DNA of 62,440 bases from positions 1 through 62,440 of the IMG/VR virus record IMGVR_UViG_3300009026_000010, one strand, 5' to 3'. Source of the DNA: a virus. Shown piece after piece: positions 6,887 through 14,511 of this stretch (within the stretch, counting starts at the first letter, position 1; every line of letters starts with the position of its first letter). The notes under the pieces were generated by a model that saw only the letters and a program-made list of their open reading frames with translations, made no database searches and had not been told where the DNA came from. The position numbers and the translations under genes were made by a program.

Positions 6887-7611
6887 TGCATATCACAGGC
6901 TTTGGCATGATGGGAGGCGGAAAAGAAACAGCTCGGCTTTACACAAATAGCCAATTAAAAGCTGAATACGTTGACCATATTCCGGGCATATTTTTTCATC
7001 CGACTTACCTTGTATCCAATGAATTCGGCGACAAAATTGGTTGGATAAAACAACACCAAGAAATGCTGGAAATAACAAAAAATGCCCATTTCGCAACTAT
7101 TTTGACAGGAAAAACGGTAGACCAAGCTAACGGATACTTGGGGTTAGAAATTGAAGAAGTCAAATCATGGCATAACAAACCGCAATTTGCCGAATCACAA
7201 CCCACCAAAGAGAAACCATCAATGAAAACTCCCGAAATCAAAGCTGTTGTAAATAACAACATGTTCAATGCCAAAAACGCCATGATCATGGAAGGCGGTC
7301 GTATTGCCAACATCCAATTGGCTTCTATCGTTGCCAAGAAAATCGACAAATCTGCTGCCGCTCTCCTGAACACGCCTTTGGGCCATCTGGTCATCGCCAA
7401 CGTCGCTAGTTTTGCCGCCCAGTCCTTCTATGACCAGAACAAGATGGTCAACAAGCTGGCACAAGCGATGATGGTATCAGCGTACCAAGAAGCACTTCAA
7501 GAACTGGACATCAACGGCGTTATTGCCGAGCTGATGTCGAATTCGGCTGTTGCATCTGTACTGGCTGAGTCTTTCGAAACTCCTGCAGAAACCAACACTA
7601 ACAAGGAGTAA
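6886..7611 (+). CDS. two-part early protein, 241 aa
   Basis: The N-terminal part (1-112) is a small mixed domain I do not recognise. After a Lys/Glu/Pro linker, the part from Met113 (7222) resembles a family common in phages and plasmids: an N-terminal Ala/Asn-rich start, T-P-L-G-x-L-V-I-A-N, then A-x-A-M-M and a helix ending the domain. That family is uncharacterised. The second part could also be translated alone from 7222, which has a weak purine-rich site upstream. Confidence 0.7.
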   Translation: MHITGFGMMGGGKETARLYTNSQLKAEYVDHIPGIFFHPTYLVSNEFGDKIGWIKQHQEMLEITKNAHFATILTGKTVDQANGYLGLEIEEVKSWHNKPQFAESQPTKEKPSMKTPEIKAVVNNNMFNAKNAMIMEGGRIANIQLASIVAKKIDKSAAALLNTPLGHLVIANVASFAAQSFYDQNKMVNKLAQAMMVSAYQEALQELDINGVIAELMSNSAVASVLAESFETPAETNTNKE

Positions 7612-7617
7612 ATCACT

Positions 7618-8310
7618 ATGCCATCAACTCCTGAGTATGCCATCAGTAGACTCGAAATTACTTCTTTCGAGAGTATTTTTCGTGACCTTTTTTCTCATAT
7701 GTGTGATGTTCACGAGGGTCTTACTGACGAACTTAAGGATGAATTTCCAGACTTGGGAGAATTGATCGGTGAACTGCTTGGAAACAGTTTCGACTGTGGT
7801 TATGAAGATACGGGCGACGACTACGTAACGATCCTCCTCAACAGCACAACTCCTGAGCAGGTTAGAGAATATCTCGATGGTGTTTTCACTTTAAGTAAAT
7901 TCAACCTGCTCTTTAATATCTACAGCGTTAATATCAGTACCGACTATGATAACGACGCAATTTTGACTTTCTGCGACGAAGGTGGCTACACACGTTTTAC
8001 TTTGGTCGTAACGGATAACGACGTCGATACTGGTTCTATCGACCCTGACAGCTATCGTAGTGAAGACGAGGACGAAGACGAAGACGAAGACGAAGAAGAA
8101 CTGTCTTCAGAAATCGACATCGAAGATGGATTTAGCGAACTTTTCGATCCTTTAGTCCCTGCACCAACACATGTAGAAGTTGAGAAGTATGCCAAAACAG
8201 AAACACTTCCAACCTACCAAGAACGTGTCGATGAATTGAAGATGGAATTGGCCGTCGATTTCGCCGATACATTCGCTAAAGTATTCAAAATTCCCTATAA
8301 CATGGAGTAA
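7618..8310 (+). CDS. highly acidic early protein, 230 aa
   Basis: ATG 7618 follows AAGGAGT. The product is acidic throughout and contains an alternating Glu/Asp run (about residues 142-160) encoded by GACGAA/GAGGAC repeats at 8060-8105. No membrane segment. Such acidity is seen in DNA-mimic and histone-like-protein antagonists, but no specific similarity is visible, so this is only a suggestion. Confidence 0.75.
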   Translation: MPSTPEYAISRLEITSFESIFRDLFSHMCDVHEGLTDELKDEFPDLGELIGELLGNSFDCGYEDTGDDYVTILLNSTTPEQVREYLDGVFTLSKFNLLFNIYSVNISTDYDNDAILTFCDEGGYTRFTLVVTDNDVDTGSIDPDSYRSEDEDEDEDEDEEELSSEIDIEDGFSELFDPLVPAPTHVEVEKYAKTETLPTYQERVDELKMELAVDFADTFAKVFKIPYNME

Positions 8311-8316
8311 CCAGTA

Positions 8317-8898
8317 GTGAACAAATCCATCATTTGTGAAGCAACATTCCCTGAAGATTCAGGCCATACCATGCTGAACTTCTTCGACATCATCAGAATC
8401 TTCACTGACCAAAAGGCCAAGCTCGAAGAAGCAGAAATTCCAGACAATGCATTCAAAGAAATCATGAGTGCGATGCCTGCTCCTTCCATTATGTGTATTG
8501 ACCGTGCTAATGAAAAATTCGGTCACTACATGTACACGACTGATCGTGGTAAAGATGAAGACGGTCGCATGTGCGTCAAACTGTGGATGAAAGAAATTGC
8601 CAGTACTGACCCGTCGCTTTGCCACAAGATTAAAGACAAGATGCTTGATGTGTACAACGATTTTGCTGCTGTCTTCAAACTGAAGAATCTTGTTATCGGT
8701 CGTAATCCTTCTGGTGAAATCGTGTTGAAGTTTGTTTATGAAACACAACACGAAAAGAACAATGACCAAAATTCGTATGATGCTGAAACTAAGCTTCGTA
8801 CTACTTGGAGCAATAGTTATAACGAAAGTTATATTCGCCAAATTGCTTCGTTTCTTTCGGGTGAGTTCAACGTTCCTATTCTGGACGAATTGACCTAA
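8317..8898 (+). CDS. early protein, 193 aa, unknown
   Basis: The first usable start is GTG 8317, with GGAG about 10 nt upstream; the next in-frame ATG would remove a well-formed N-terminus. It has the size and general composition of its upstream neighbour (beta-strand-rich centre, helical ends), and the two may be distant paralogues. No family recognised. Confidence 0.7.
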   Translation: MNKSIICEATFPEDSGHTMLNFFDIIRIFTDQKAKLEEAEIPDNAFKEIMSAMPAPSIMCIDRANEKFGHYMYTTDRGKDEDGRMCVKLWMKEIASTDPSLCHKIKDKMLDVYNDFAAVFKLKNLVIGRNPSGEIVLKFVYETQHEKNNDQNSYDAETKLRTTWSNSYNESYIRQIASFLSGEFNVPILDELT

Positions 8899-8947
8899 CC
8901 CGATTCTGTAGCAACAAAACCACCACCAAAAAAGTAAGGAGTTACCA

Positions 8948-10375
8948 ATGTCTCAAACTCTGGGTCAACAGACCTCCGTAGTCCACAACGTCGAAATCGT
9001 CAAACATGGCGAACAACTCATTCTCCCCACCGGTCTCGGTCTCGAAGATGCCGTCGAACTTCTCGAACGCCGCATCAAGTATGAAGCTCAAGAAGTCGCA
9101 TTCAGCGAATCGTTCAACGTCTTTCCGTGGGACGGTGCCAACGCATTGGACAAGGTTCTGACCAGCCGTTATGGTTGGGCACCTGCCACTGCAACTCCCG
9201 GCATGTTCGGTTCGCAGCCGCCGCAGATGGTCACTATCGACATCGGCTACGGTCAGCGTAAAGAAGTCGCATGGGGCCGTTTCAGCCTGCCCAACGTTGC
9301 TGGTTACATCCAGTGCTCTGCCACTACCGTTCGCGGTCGTCTGGTGTTCAAGGTTGACGCCAAGGTGCTTCGCCGTGACGAGAAAAGCGTCAAGGATTTG
9401 TTTGCTGAACTTCGTGTCGAACTGGCCAACAACAGTATCTATCGCGGTCAAGCATTCAAGATGCGCTTCCGTGATGACGATGGTGACAAGCTGGAAATGC
9501 CTGAACCTCAGTTCATCAACGCTTACGACATTGACGTAAGTGATCTGGTGTACGCAACTGACGTTCAGAACGCCATCGAAACCAACCTGTTCACACCGAT
9601 CCAGCGTATCCGTGACTGTCACGCCAATGGTATCAGCGTCAAACGCGGTATCCTGCTCGGTGGCATGTATGGCTGCGGTAAAACCCTCGCTGCCAAGGCT
9701 GCTGCTCGTCTGGCTGTTGAACAGGGTGTCACTTACCTGTACGTTCAGCGTGCTGACGAACTGGCTGACGCTGTTGAATTCGTCCAGATGTACTCCGACC
9801 CCGGTGCTGTTGTCTTCTGTGAAGATATCGACCGCTCGATCAATGGCAGTCGCTCCGCTGAAATGGACGACATCCTGAACATCATCGACGGTATCGACAC
9901 CAAGTCGGCCAACATCATCACGGTTCTGACCACCAACAACCTGTCGGCTATCAACCCGGCTATGCTTCGTCCCGGCCGTCTGGACGCGGTGATTAATGTC
10001 ACCGAGCCTGACGCTCCTGCTGTCGAGAAACTGGTTCGCCTGTACGGCAAGAACTCGATTGCTGTTGACGAAGACTTGACTGAAGTTGGTACCAAGCTGG
10101 CCGGTAACATCCCGGCTGTCATCGCTGAAGTTGTTAAGCGTGCCAAGCTGAGTCAGCTGCGCTTGCAAGAACCCGGTACCAAGGTCGACAAGATCAGTTC
10201 TCAGGCGCTGCTGGACTCGGCTACTTCCATGGCCGAACAGATCAAGCTGCTGAAACTGGAAACCACCAAGGAAGTGGTCACTGCTGAAGATATCATTGGC
10301 AAGCGTGTAGATGAACTGCTGCAACCGATGAAAACTCAGCTGAAAGCTGTCAACGAGTGGGTTGAAAACCACTAA
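8948..10375 (+). CDS. AAA+ ATPase
   Basis: A 475-aa protein with a complete AAA+ core: Walker A G-M-Y-G-C-G-K-T (about 239-246), Walker B F-C-E-D-I-D (about 290-295), a T-T-N-N sensor 1 and R-P-G-R-L-D with the arginine finger. The core resembles the Cdc48/FtsH/BCS1 classical clade rather than a helicase loader. Residues 1-220 form an unrecognised, probably beta-rich N-domain. It likely works as a hexameric remodelling ATPase. Strong SD (AAGGAG). Two hairpins, the second a terminator, follow it. Confidence 0.85.
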   Translation: MSQTLGQQTSVVHNVEIVKHGEQLILPTGLGLEDAVELLERRIKYEAQEVAFSESFNVFPWDGANALDKVLTSRYGWAPATATPGMFGSQPPQMVTIDIGYGQRKEVAWGRFSLPNVAGYIQCSATTVRGRLVFKVDAKVLRRDEKSVKDLFAELRVELANNSIYRGQAFKMRFRDDDGDKLEMPEPQFINAYDIDVSDLVYATDVQNAIETNLFTPIQRIRDCHANGISVKRGILLGGMYGCGKTLAAKAAARLAVEQGVTYLYVQRADELADAVEFVQMYSDPGAVVFCEDIDRSINGSRSAEMDDILNIIDGIDTKSANIITVLTTNNLSAINPAMLRPGRLDAVINVTEPDAPAVEKLVRLYGKNSIAVDEDLTEVGTKLAGNIPAVIAEVVKRAKLSQLRLQEPGTKVDKISSQALLDSATSMAEQIKLLKLETTKEVVTAEDIIGKRVDELLQPMKTQLKAVNEWVENH

Positions 10376-10386
10376 GTTTGGTGGTG

Positions 10387-10450
10387 CCTCTGGCTTCGGC
10401 CAGAGGATGTTGTGGGAAGGAGGACTACCTTCGTGGTAGCCCTCCTTTTT
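10387..10450 (+). terminator. double hairpin terminator after the AAA+ gene
   Basis: First hairpin CCTCTGGC-TTCG-GCCAGAGG (10387-10406) has the very stable C(UUCG)G loop. The second, AAGGAGG-A-CTACC/GGTAG-C-CCTCCTT (10417-10447), carries one internal mismatch and runs into Us. The pair should end most transcription from the 8948 gene. Confidence 0.8.
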
Positions 10451-10481
10451 ATGTGAGAATTCCCCAACTGGCGTATACCCC

Positions 10482-10793
10482 ATGACCTTTCTTAAAAATA
10501 TCTGGAACCGTTTGTTCTGTACCAAGAAAAACAAAGAACAAGAATTCGACCGACAAGCGCACAAGCTTGACATTGCCCGAATGCAGAAATTGGCTCGTGA
10601 CTACCAGCAGTTACAAGAAACGTACAAAAAGATAGCTACTCAGTACACACAGCTTCTGATGCGTACGCAGAAACGCGAAAAGCAATTGATAAAATATCTT
10701 CACGCATACCATGTGTCTCTGATGCCAGAACAACAAAGTGTAGAAGTAGAAATCCTGCTTGTTGATTACTTGAAGCATAATCCCAAGGGGTAA
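10482..10793 (+). CDS. coiled-coil protein, 103 aa
   Basis: The product has an amphipathic N-terminus, a basic patch (about 14-25), and a long helical heptad-like region with many Gln and Lys. The ribosome site before ATG 10482 is weak. No family recognised. It is the first gene after the terminator, so it probably has its own promoter. Confidence 0.6.
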   Translation: MTFLKNIWNRLFCTKKNKEQEFDRQAHKLDIARMQKLARDYQQLQETYKKIATQYTQLLMRTQKREKQLIKYLHAYHVSLMPEQQSVEVEILLVDYLKHNPKG

Positions 10794-10796
10794 ATT

Positions 10797-11063
10797 ATGT
10801 TCTGTGAAGACATGAGCAAACATCCTGATGGATGCGGCTGTACTGATGTTGTGACTGCAGCAACTGACACATGCGCAAGTATGCAGAAAGAAATTCAGCT
10901 CCTTGCTGAGTTGGCTGCTGATCTGAAAAACTGTGTAGAACCACCGCCGGACAGGAACTGCTTTTGCCACACCTACTCACCATGCAGTGACTGCTTCAAC
11001 TATGCTCACACACGCGAAGTTCTGAGCGCGGCACAAACAATTCTTGAAAGGTATGGACTATGA
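10797..11063 (+). CDS. Cys-rich protein, 88 aa
   Basis: Nine cysteines fall in two groups (C3, C13, C15, C26 and C46, C55, C57, C63, C66), with C-F-C-H and C-S-D-C elements that could bind two zinc ions. A helix joins the groups. The stop overlaps the next gene's ATG. Family unknown. Codon use resembles the AT-richer neighbours rather than the GC-richer block that follows. Confidence 0.65.
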   Translation: MFCEDMSKHPDGCGCTDVVTAATDTCASMQKEIQLLAELAADLKNCVEPPPDRNCFCHTYSPCSDCFNYAHTREVLSAAQTILERYGL

Positions 11064-11644
11064 AACAAGATCATCCTATGACTCCTAATGTGTTGGTTCC
11101 TTGTGACAAGGATGAAAGGCCAGTTATTGACCGAGTATCACTCTATACGCTAATGGATATCCGGAACGGTATTGCTGCTGTTTCAACAGATTTGGGTGAC
11201 GAGGCGTTTCAAGATGCGCTAGGAGCATGGGAAATTGCGCTACATAGGATAATAGAAGACTGTCGAATTGTAGCTCCTGATAATACGCCACAGGCAGAGC
11301 AGGTGGTGCAGCATTCCATAATTGCCGGAGCATTGTTCGACTTTCTCGGATTTCTTACTACGCGGGACAACAACACGACCTTTGGCGCTAACAGCCTCGC
11401 CGCTCCAGCAGTAGACCTGCTTTCGCAGTGGGCAGAAATAAGATCGCTGCCGCTTGACGAGGCAGACGTTAATTGCTGGCAATCGCACATTGGCACAGCC
11501 CCGCCCGCCCCTGACGTTAGTGGGTTGGTTGAGGCTTTGGAGCGGATAGTGTCGATATACGAGGCCGGGGAAAACTTCAGGCATATTCCTATGGATGAAG
11601 CCGCCACCGATGCCCTAGCAGCCCACCAGAACAGGGAGGGGTGA
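11060..11644 (+). CDS. accessory protein of Ea22-like style, 194 aa
   Basis: The product has an N-terminal helical domain (about 15-140) and a C-terminal segment of the form V-x-G-L-V-E-A-L-E-R, A-L-A-A-H-Q. This ending is frequent in accessory proteins of lambda-like and pseudomonad phages (Ea22-like and relatives). Function unknown. It starts in an ATGA overlap, but base composition shifts to GC-richer within the gene, which may mark the left edge of imported DNA. Confidence 0.65.
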   Translation: MKQDHPMTPNVLVPCDKDERPVIDRVSLYTLMDIRNGIAAVSTDLGDEAFQDALGAWEIALHRIIEDCRIVAPDNTPQAEQVVQHSIIAGALFDFLGFLTTRDNNTTFGANSLAAPAVDLLSQWAEIRSLPLDEADVNCWQSHIGTAPPAPDVSGLVEALERIVSIYEAGENFRHIPMDEAATDALAAHQNREG

Positions 11645-11646
11645 GT

Positions 11647-11919
11647 ATGCACATTTACAACGATGAATGCGAAGCGGCAGGGCTTGATCGTAAGGAGGTT
11701 CGGCGCATAGCGGCTGGCCTATCTCGATACGGAAAACAGGCGCGGGAGCTAGGGCTGACCGTGTTCGGTTGCGGGACAGGAGATATAAGGACTAATGATG
11801 GATGCCTGATTGTTGCCAGTATTGACGGGGATTTTGACGGCGGCGATGGCACGACAAGGACGGATGCTTATGGCCTATTGCGCGGAGAACATTACTACGA
11901 GGGCAGCAGCCATGACTGA
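11647..11919 (+). CDS. conserved phage accessory protein, 90 aa
   Basis: ATG 11647 is preferred to GTG 11641 because GGGAGG lies seven bases before it. The product (M-H-I-Y-N start, R-K-E-V-R-R-I-A helix, G-L-S-R-Y, G-L-T-V-F-G, later D-G-D-F-D-G-G-D) matches a short family often seen in enterobacterial and pseudomonad phages. Function unknown. Part of the GC-richer block. Confidence 0.7.
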   Translation: MHIYNDECEAAGLDRKEVRRIAAGLSRYGKQARELGLTVFGCGTGDIRTNDGCLIVASIDGDFDGGDGTTRTDAYGLLRGEHYYEGSSHD

Positions 11920-12319
11920 TAAGAATCCCATCCAGCCGCTTGTGGTGGACGATAAAGGCGTATTGCGGTTTAAGCAGAACGCAATCGTGCGCGACCTGCT
12001 CGACTTCGCCAGCGAGCGAGGGTTCGACCTGAACGAAATAGCCCGCAAGAATTACACCCGCACTGACAGGCAACAACTGGCCCAGCTTATAGGATACAGC
12101 TTGTCGGGTTATGGCGAACTGCGAAGCTATGTAGACGATGACTCGTTTGCCGCAGCATCAGAAATGGCCGAGGGCAGCACTGAAGAGCGTGCCCGCATTG
12201 AAACCCTGCAAAGCACGATTGACCGACTACGGGCGGCATTGATAGCGCCAATGGCTGACTTGTTCGGCGTTCATCCAGACGACCTGTCTGCCAACCTGCC
12301 GGAGAGGGGCCATGACTGA
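11912..12319 (+). CDS. conserved phage accessory protein, 135 aa
   Basis: The start at 11912 (M-T-D-K-N-P) overlaps the previous stop; the longer frame upstream is a shadow. The N-terminal half (P-L-V-V-D-D-x-G-V-L-R-F, D-R-Q-Q-L-A-Q-L-I-G-Y-S-L-S-G-Y-G-E-L) is the hallmark of a widespread uncharacterised family in enterobacterial phages. The C-terminal part is helical. It overlaps the next gene by eight bases. Confidence 0.75.
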   Translation: MTDKNPIQPLVVDDKGVLRFKQNAIVRDLLDFASERGFDLNEIARKNYTRTDRQQLAQLIGYSLSGYGELRSYVDDDSFAAASEMAEGSTEERARIETLQSTIDRLRAALIAPMADLFGVHPDDLSANLPERGHD

Positions 12320-12890
12320 TAAGCTGGAGGTAGTGGCCAAAATAGTAAATTACACAGACGGGTTCCTCTGCGAAGCTCGCGGAATGACGCTCGTGTGGCA
12401 GCACGGGCAGCACAATAAAGCGATTGATGGGACCAAGCTCATCCGCCTCACCGACCACGAATCAGCAATGGCCAATACCGAGCCAGCCGGAAGTTACCAG
12501 AAGGGATACGACGAAGGCAGACACCAAGGCACCCGTCATCGTGTCGCTGAAATACAGCAGCTCGAAGCCTCCCGCGCAGCAGACAAGGCGCGGATTGAGG
12601 AGCTGGAGTCAGAAAACGAGGCCGTTAAAGGGATGCTCAATGACGCTGTAGTGGACGTGCAGGCGCTTTGCCCTGATTGCAGAAACGGTTGGCTTTCACG
12701 CCACTGCCAAGACAAGCCGTACATGCACGAATATCAGGCTGAGCGCGACGAACTGCTGGGGCTGTTGCGTGATGCCCGTGATCCGGTATGCGAGGCGCTT
12801 AACGGCGCATCTAACGAGCGCGGGGAGGCGATGTTTCGGGACGTTCTTAACCGCATCGACGCCACCCTAGCCCGGCTTGGTAAGGCATAA
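12312..12890 (+). CDS. accessory coiled-coil protein with Cys pair, 192 aa
   Basis: N-terminal small beta domain (1-60), a basic helix, a coiled coil (about 80-115), then a C-P-D-C pair and a helical tail. The style is that of modular Ea22-like phage accessory proteins. It is the last gene of the GC-richer block; a headless fragment of another gene follows immediately. Confidence 0.7.
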   Translation: MTDKLEVVAKIVNYTDGFLCEARGMTLVWQHGQHNKAIDGTKLIRLTDHESAMANTEPAGSYQKGYDEGRHQGTRHRVAEIQQLEASRAADKARIEELESENEAVKGMLNDAVVDVQALCPDCRNGWLSRHCQDKPYMHEYQAERDELLGLLRDARDPVCEALNGASNERGEAMFRDVLNRIDATLARLGKA

Positions 12891-12949
12891 CTTCCACCCG
12901 TACTCCAACTGACGAAGAGTACGAAGAACGCTACGGAAAATACCCATGA
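12884..12949 (+). pseudogene. headless 3' end of a resident gene
   Basis: The frame closed by the stop at 12947-12949 has no start codon. It encodes only about 20 codons, ending T-D-E-E-Y-E-E-R-Y-G-K-Y-P, after an in-frame stop at 12881. The stop overlaps the next gene's ATG in the four-base style of the native operons. This looks like the tail of a gene whose 5' part was replaced by the 11060-12890 block. Confidence 0.4.
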
Positions 12950-13203
12950 TTAACGTCATACCGAATTACCCTTTCTGGGTATCTATGCTGTTCTTCCCAG
13001 AACAACCTATCGAATCGTTTAGCACCGAAGTACCTTTCGACATCGACAATGATCCTTTCGGTACAATAGCTGCTTTTGTAAAAGCACATCCTCGTGGCTG
13101 TTTTTCCAGAGATATACCGCAGTTCGCACTTGAAGTACGCAGCTGGGCGACACTTAAAAACGAGGAACATCGTGATGGGCAAGTCAAAGCCTCACAGCAA
13201 TAG
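12946..13203 (+). CDS. small protein, 85 aa, unknown
   Basis: It starts in the ATGA overlap with the headless fragment. Aromatic- and proline-rich N-terminus (about 1-40), polar C-terminus. No family recognised. It overlaps the next gene, whose ATG is at 13175. Codon use returns to the AT-richer pattern. Confidence 0.6.
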   Translation: MINVIPNYPFWVSMLFFPEQPIESFSTEVPFDIDNDPFGTIAAFVKAHPRGCFSRDIPQFALEVRSWATLKNEEHRDGQVKASQQ

Positions 13204-13513
13204 GCACAAGTGGGTAGCGCATGAAGATGCTTTCCTACGAAAACACGCAGGTAAGCTTTCGGCAGTACAAATTGGGGCAGAACTGAACATACCTCCCCCT
13301 AAAGTGCGGGACTATGCGCGCAGAAACCGTATACCGCTACAGCGGCATGGGGAGTACATGCACAATGCTCTGCTTAACAGCCTCTTAGTAGATATGCTGA
13401 TAATCCTCAAAGATGCTGGCTATACAGCTAACCAGATAAAAGCAGCTTTCAACCTGAAAGCATCCAAAAAAACTATCAACGATGCTGTACTCGAAGGGAT
13501 ATGGGGATCATGA
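13175..13513 (+). CDS. helix-turn-helix protein, 112 aa
   Basis: ATG 13175 is preceded by GAGGA. Residues about 10-50 read as a SANT/Myb- or HTH-type module (K-W-x-x-H-E-D-x-F-L-R, then A-V-Q-I-G-A-E-L, then V-R-D-Y-A-R-R-N). Such modules occur in phage DNA-binding proteins and HNH-associated domains. A helical C-terminus may contain a second HTH. Possible transcription regulator; target unknown. Confidence 0.6.
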   Translation: MGKSKPHSNRHKWVAHEDAFLRKHAGKLSAVQIGAELNIPPPKVRDYARRNRIPLQRHGEYMHNALLNSLLVDMLIILKDAGYTANQIKAAFNLKASKKTINDAVLEGIWGS

Positions 13514-13668
13514 ACAAATTGTGTCCTTGCTACGGCGAAGGTATAACCAATTTATCAAGTATGAACGAGCGGGTATGTAGTGCTTGTGGCCACAAAGAAC
13601 CGTGGACCAGAGACGAAAAACAACCTCCCTTAGTATCCAGCAACCGTGACACAAGGAAAAGAAAATGA
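13510..13668 (+). CDS. zinc-ribbon microprotein, 52 aa
   Basis: Four-base overlaps on both sides (13510 and 13665) support this short gene. It encodes C-P-C near the N-terminus and C-S-A-C-G-H about 20 residues later, forming a small zinc ribbon, then a basic tail. Function unknown. Confidence 0.6.
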   Translation: MNKLCPCYGEGITNLSSMNERVCSACGHKEPWTRDEKQPPLVSSNRDTRKRK

Positions 13669-14273
13669 GACTGACAAAAAGCATCCGTGAACATATTCTC
13701 AGAAACGCACTAGCTGATTTATTTGATGAAATGGCTGAAAAACACAACGCCGAAGTAAATGTACTGGTGAAGACAGCTTTCGAAGAATACTTTGCCGAAG
13801 AACTAGAAACTATAAGCACTATCCCTAAAGAAAAACGTGAACGAATTATCGGTATTTACACAGGTATTATAGAAGTTCGATTAACAAGCGGAGAAGAAAA
13901 AGACAGTATTCTTCTGCTTAATAGTAGAGGTAAGGAAACCAGTAGATATCTTAAGTATCCTTTACCCTATGGATTAGGTATTTTTCGTGACCGCTGGAAT
14001 CAAACTATTCTATTTTCAGAAAAAGATATTCCAAAAACCTACGATATGTTTAAAAAAATCAACGAAAAAACAAAAGAAATTGCTTCTCAGATATCACTGG
14101 CAAAAAACCAAATAAAAGCAATTCTGGACAGCGTTACTACGGATAAAAAACTTATCGAACTTGCTCCTGAGCTTGAGAAATATCTACCTAAACCAGAACC
14201 CGCACCATCCAACATCTTGCCGATTGATCTTATAAATTCTGTACGGGCTTTGCTGCAAGGGAACAAAAAATGA
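13665..14273 (+). CDS. protein of unknown function, 202 aa
   Basis: Coupled by ATGA overlaps to both neighbours. Predicted helical with a beta-rich middle (about 55-110) and a Pro-rich C-terminal linker before a final helix. Markedly AT-rich. No family recognised. Confidence 0.7.
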   Translation: MRLTKSIREHILRNALADLFDEMAEKHNAEVNVLVKTAFEEYFAEELETISTIPKEKRERIIGIYTGIIEVRLTSGEEKDSILLLNSRGKETSRYLKYPLPYGLGIFRDRWNQTILFSEKDIPKTYDMFKKINEKTKEIASQISLAKNQIKAILDSVTTDKKLIELAPELEKYLPKPEPAPSNILPIDLINSVRALLQGNKK

Positions 14274-14488
14274 TCAAGCGGCTGAAAGTATGGTGGCTCA
14301 AACGGCAAGGCGCTAAGCATTTTTGTATCGTAGACCGTAAACTTACGAGTTTAAACTGCGGAATGAACTCAGGTTTACAGCTACCTTCCATAACATACCA
14401 TGCTAGAAAATGTGATGAATACTTAGACAAGCTACAAGCGCTTGGCGAGCCTGTTCCTAAATTCAGATTTGCCACACTATTTAAATAA
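14270..14488 (+). CDS. small basic protein, 72 aa
   Basis: It starts in the ATGA overlap. Basic N-terminus, two cysteines, no membrane segment. No known family. It ends 23 bases before the large gene at 14512. Confidence 0.55.
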   Translation: MIKRLKVWWLKRQGAKHFCIVDRKLTSLNCGMNSGLQLPSITYHARKCDEYLDKLQALGEPVPKFRFATLFK

Positions 14489-14511
14489 TACAACAGCACA
14501 GGAAAAATCCC

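Noticed and set aside
8942-10573. A 543-codon open frame on the minus strand opposite the AAA+ gene
   Set aside because: The sense gene has full AAA+ motifs and a strong ribosome site; the antisense product has no domain and the frame is a by-product of codon bias.
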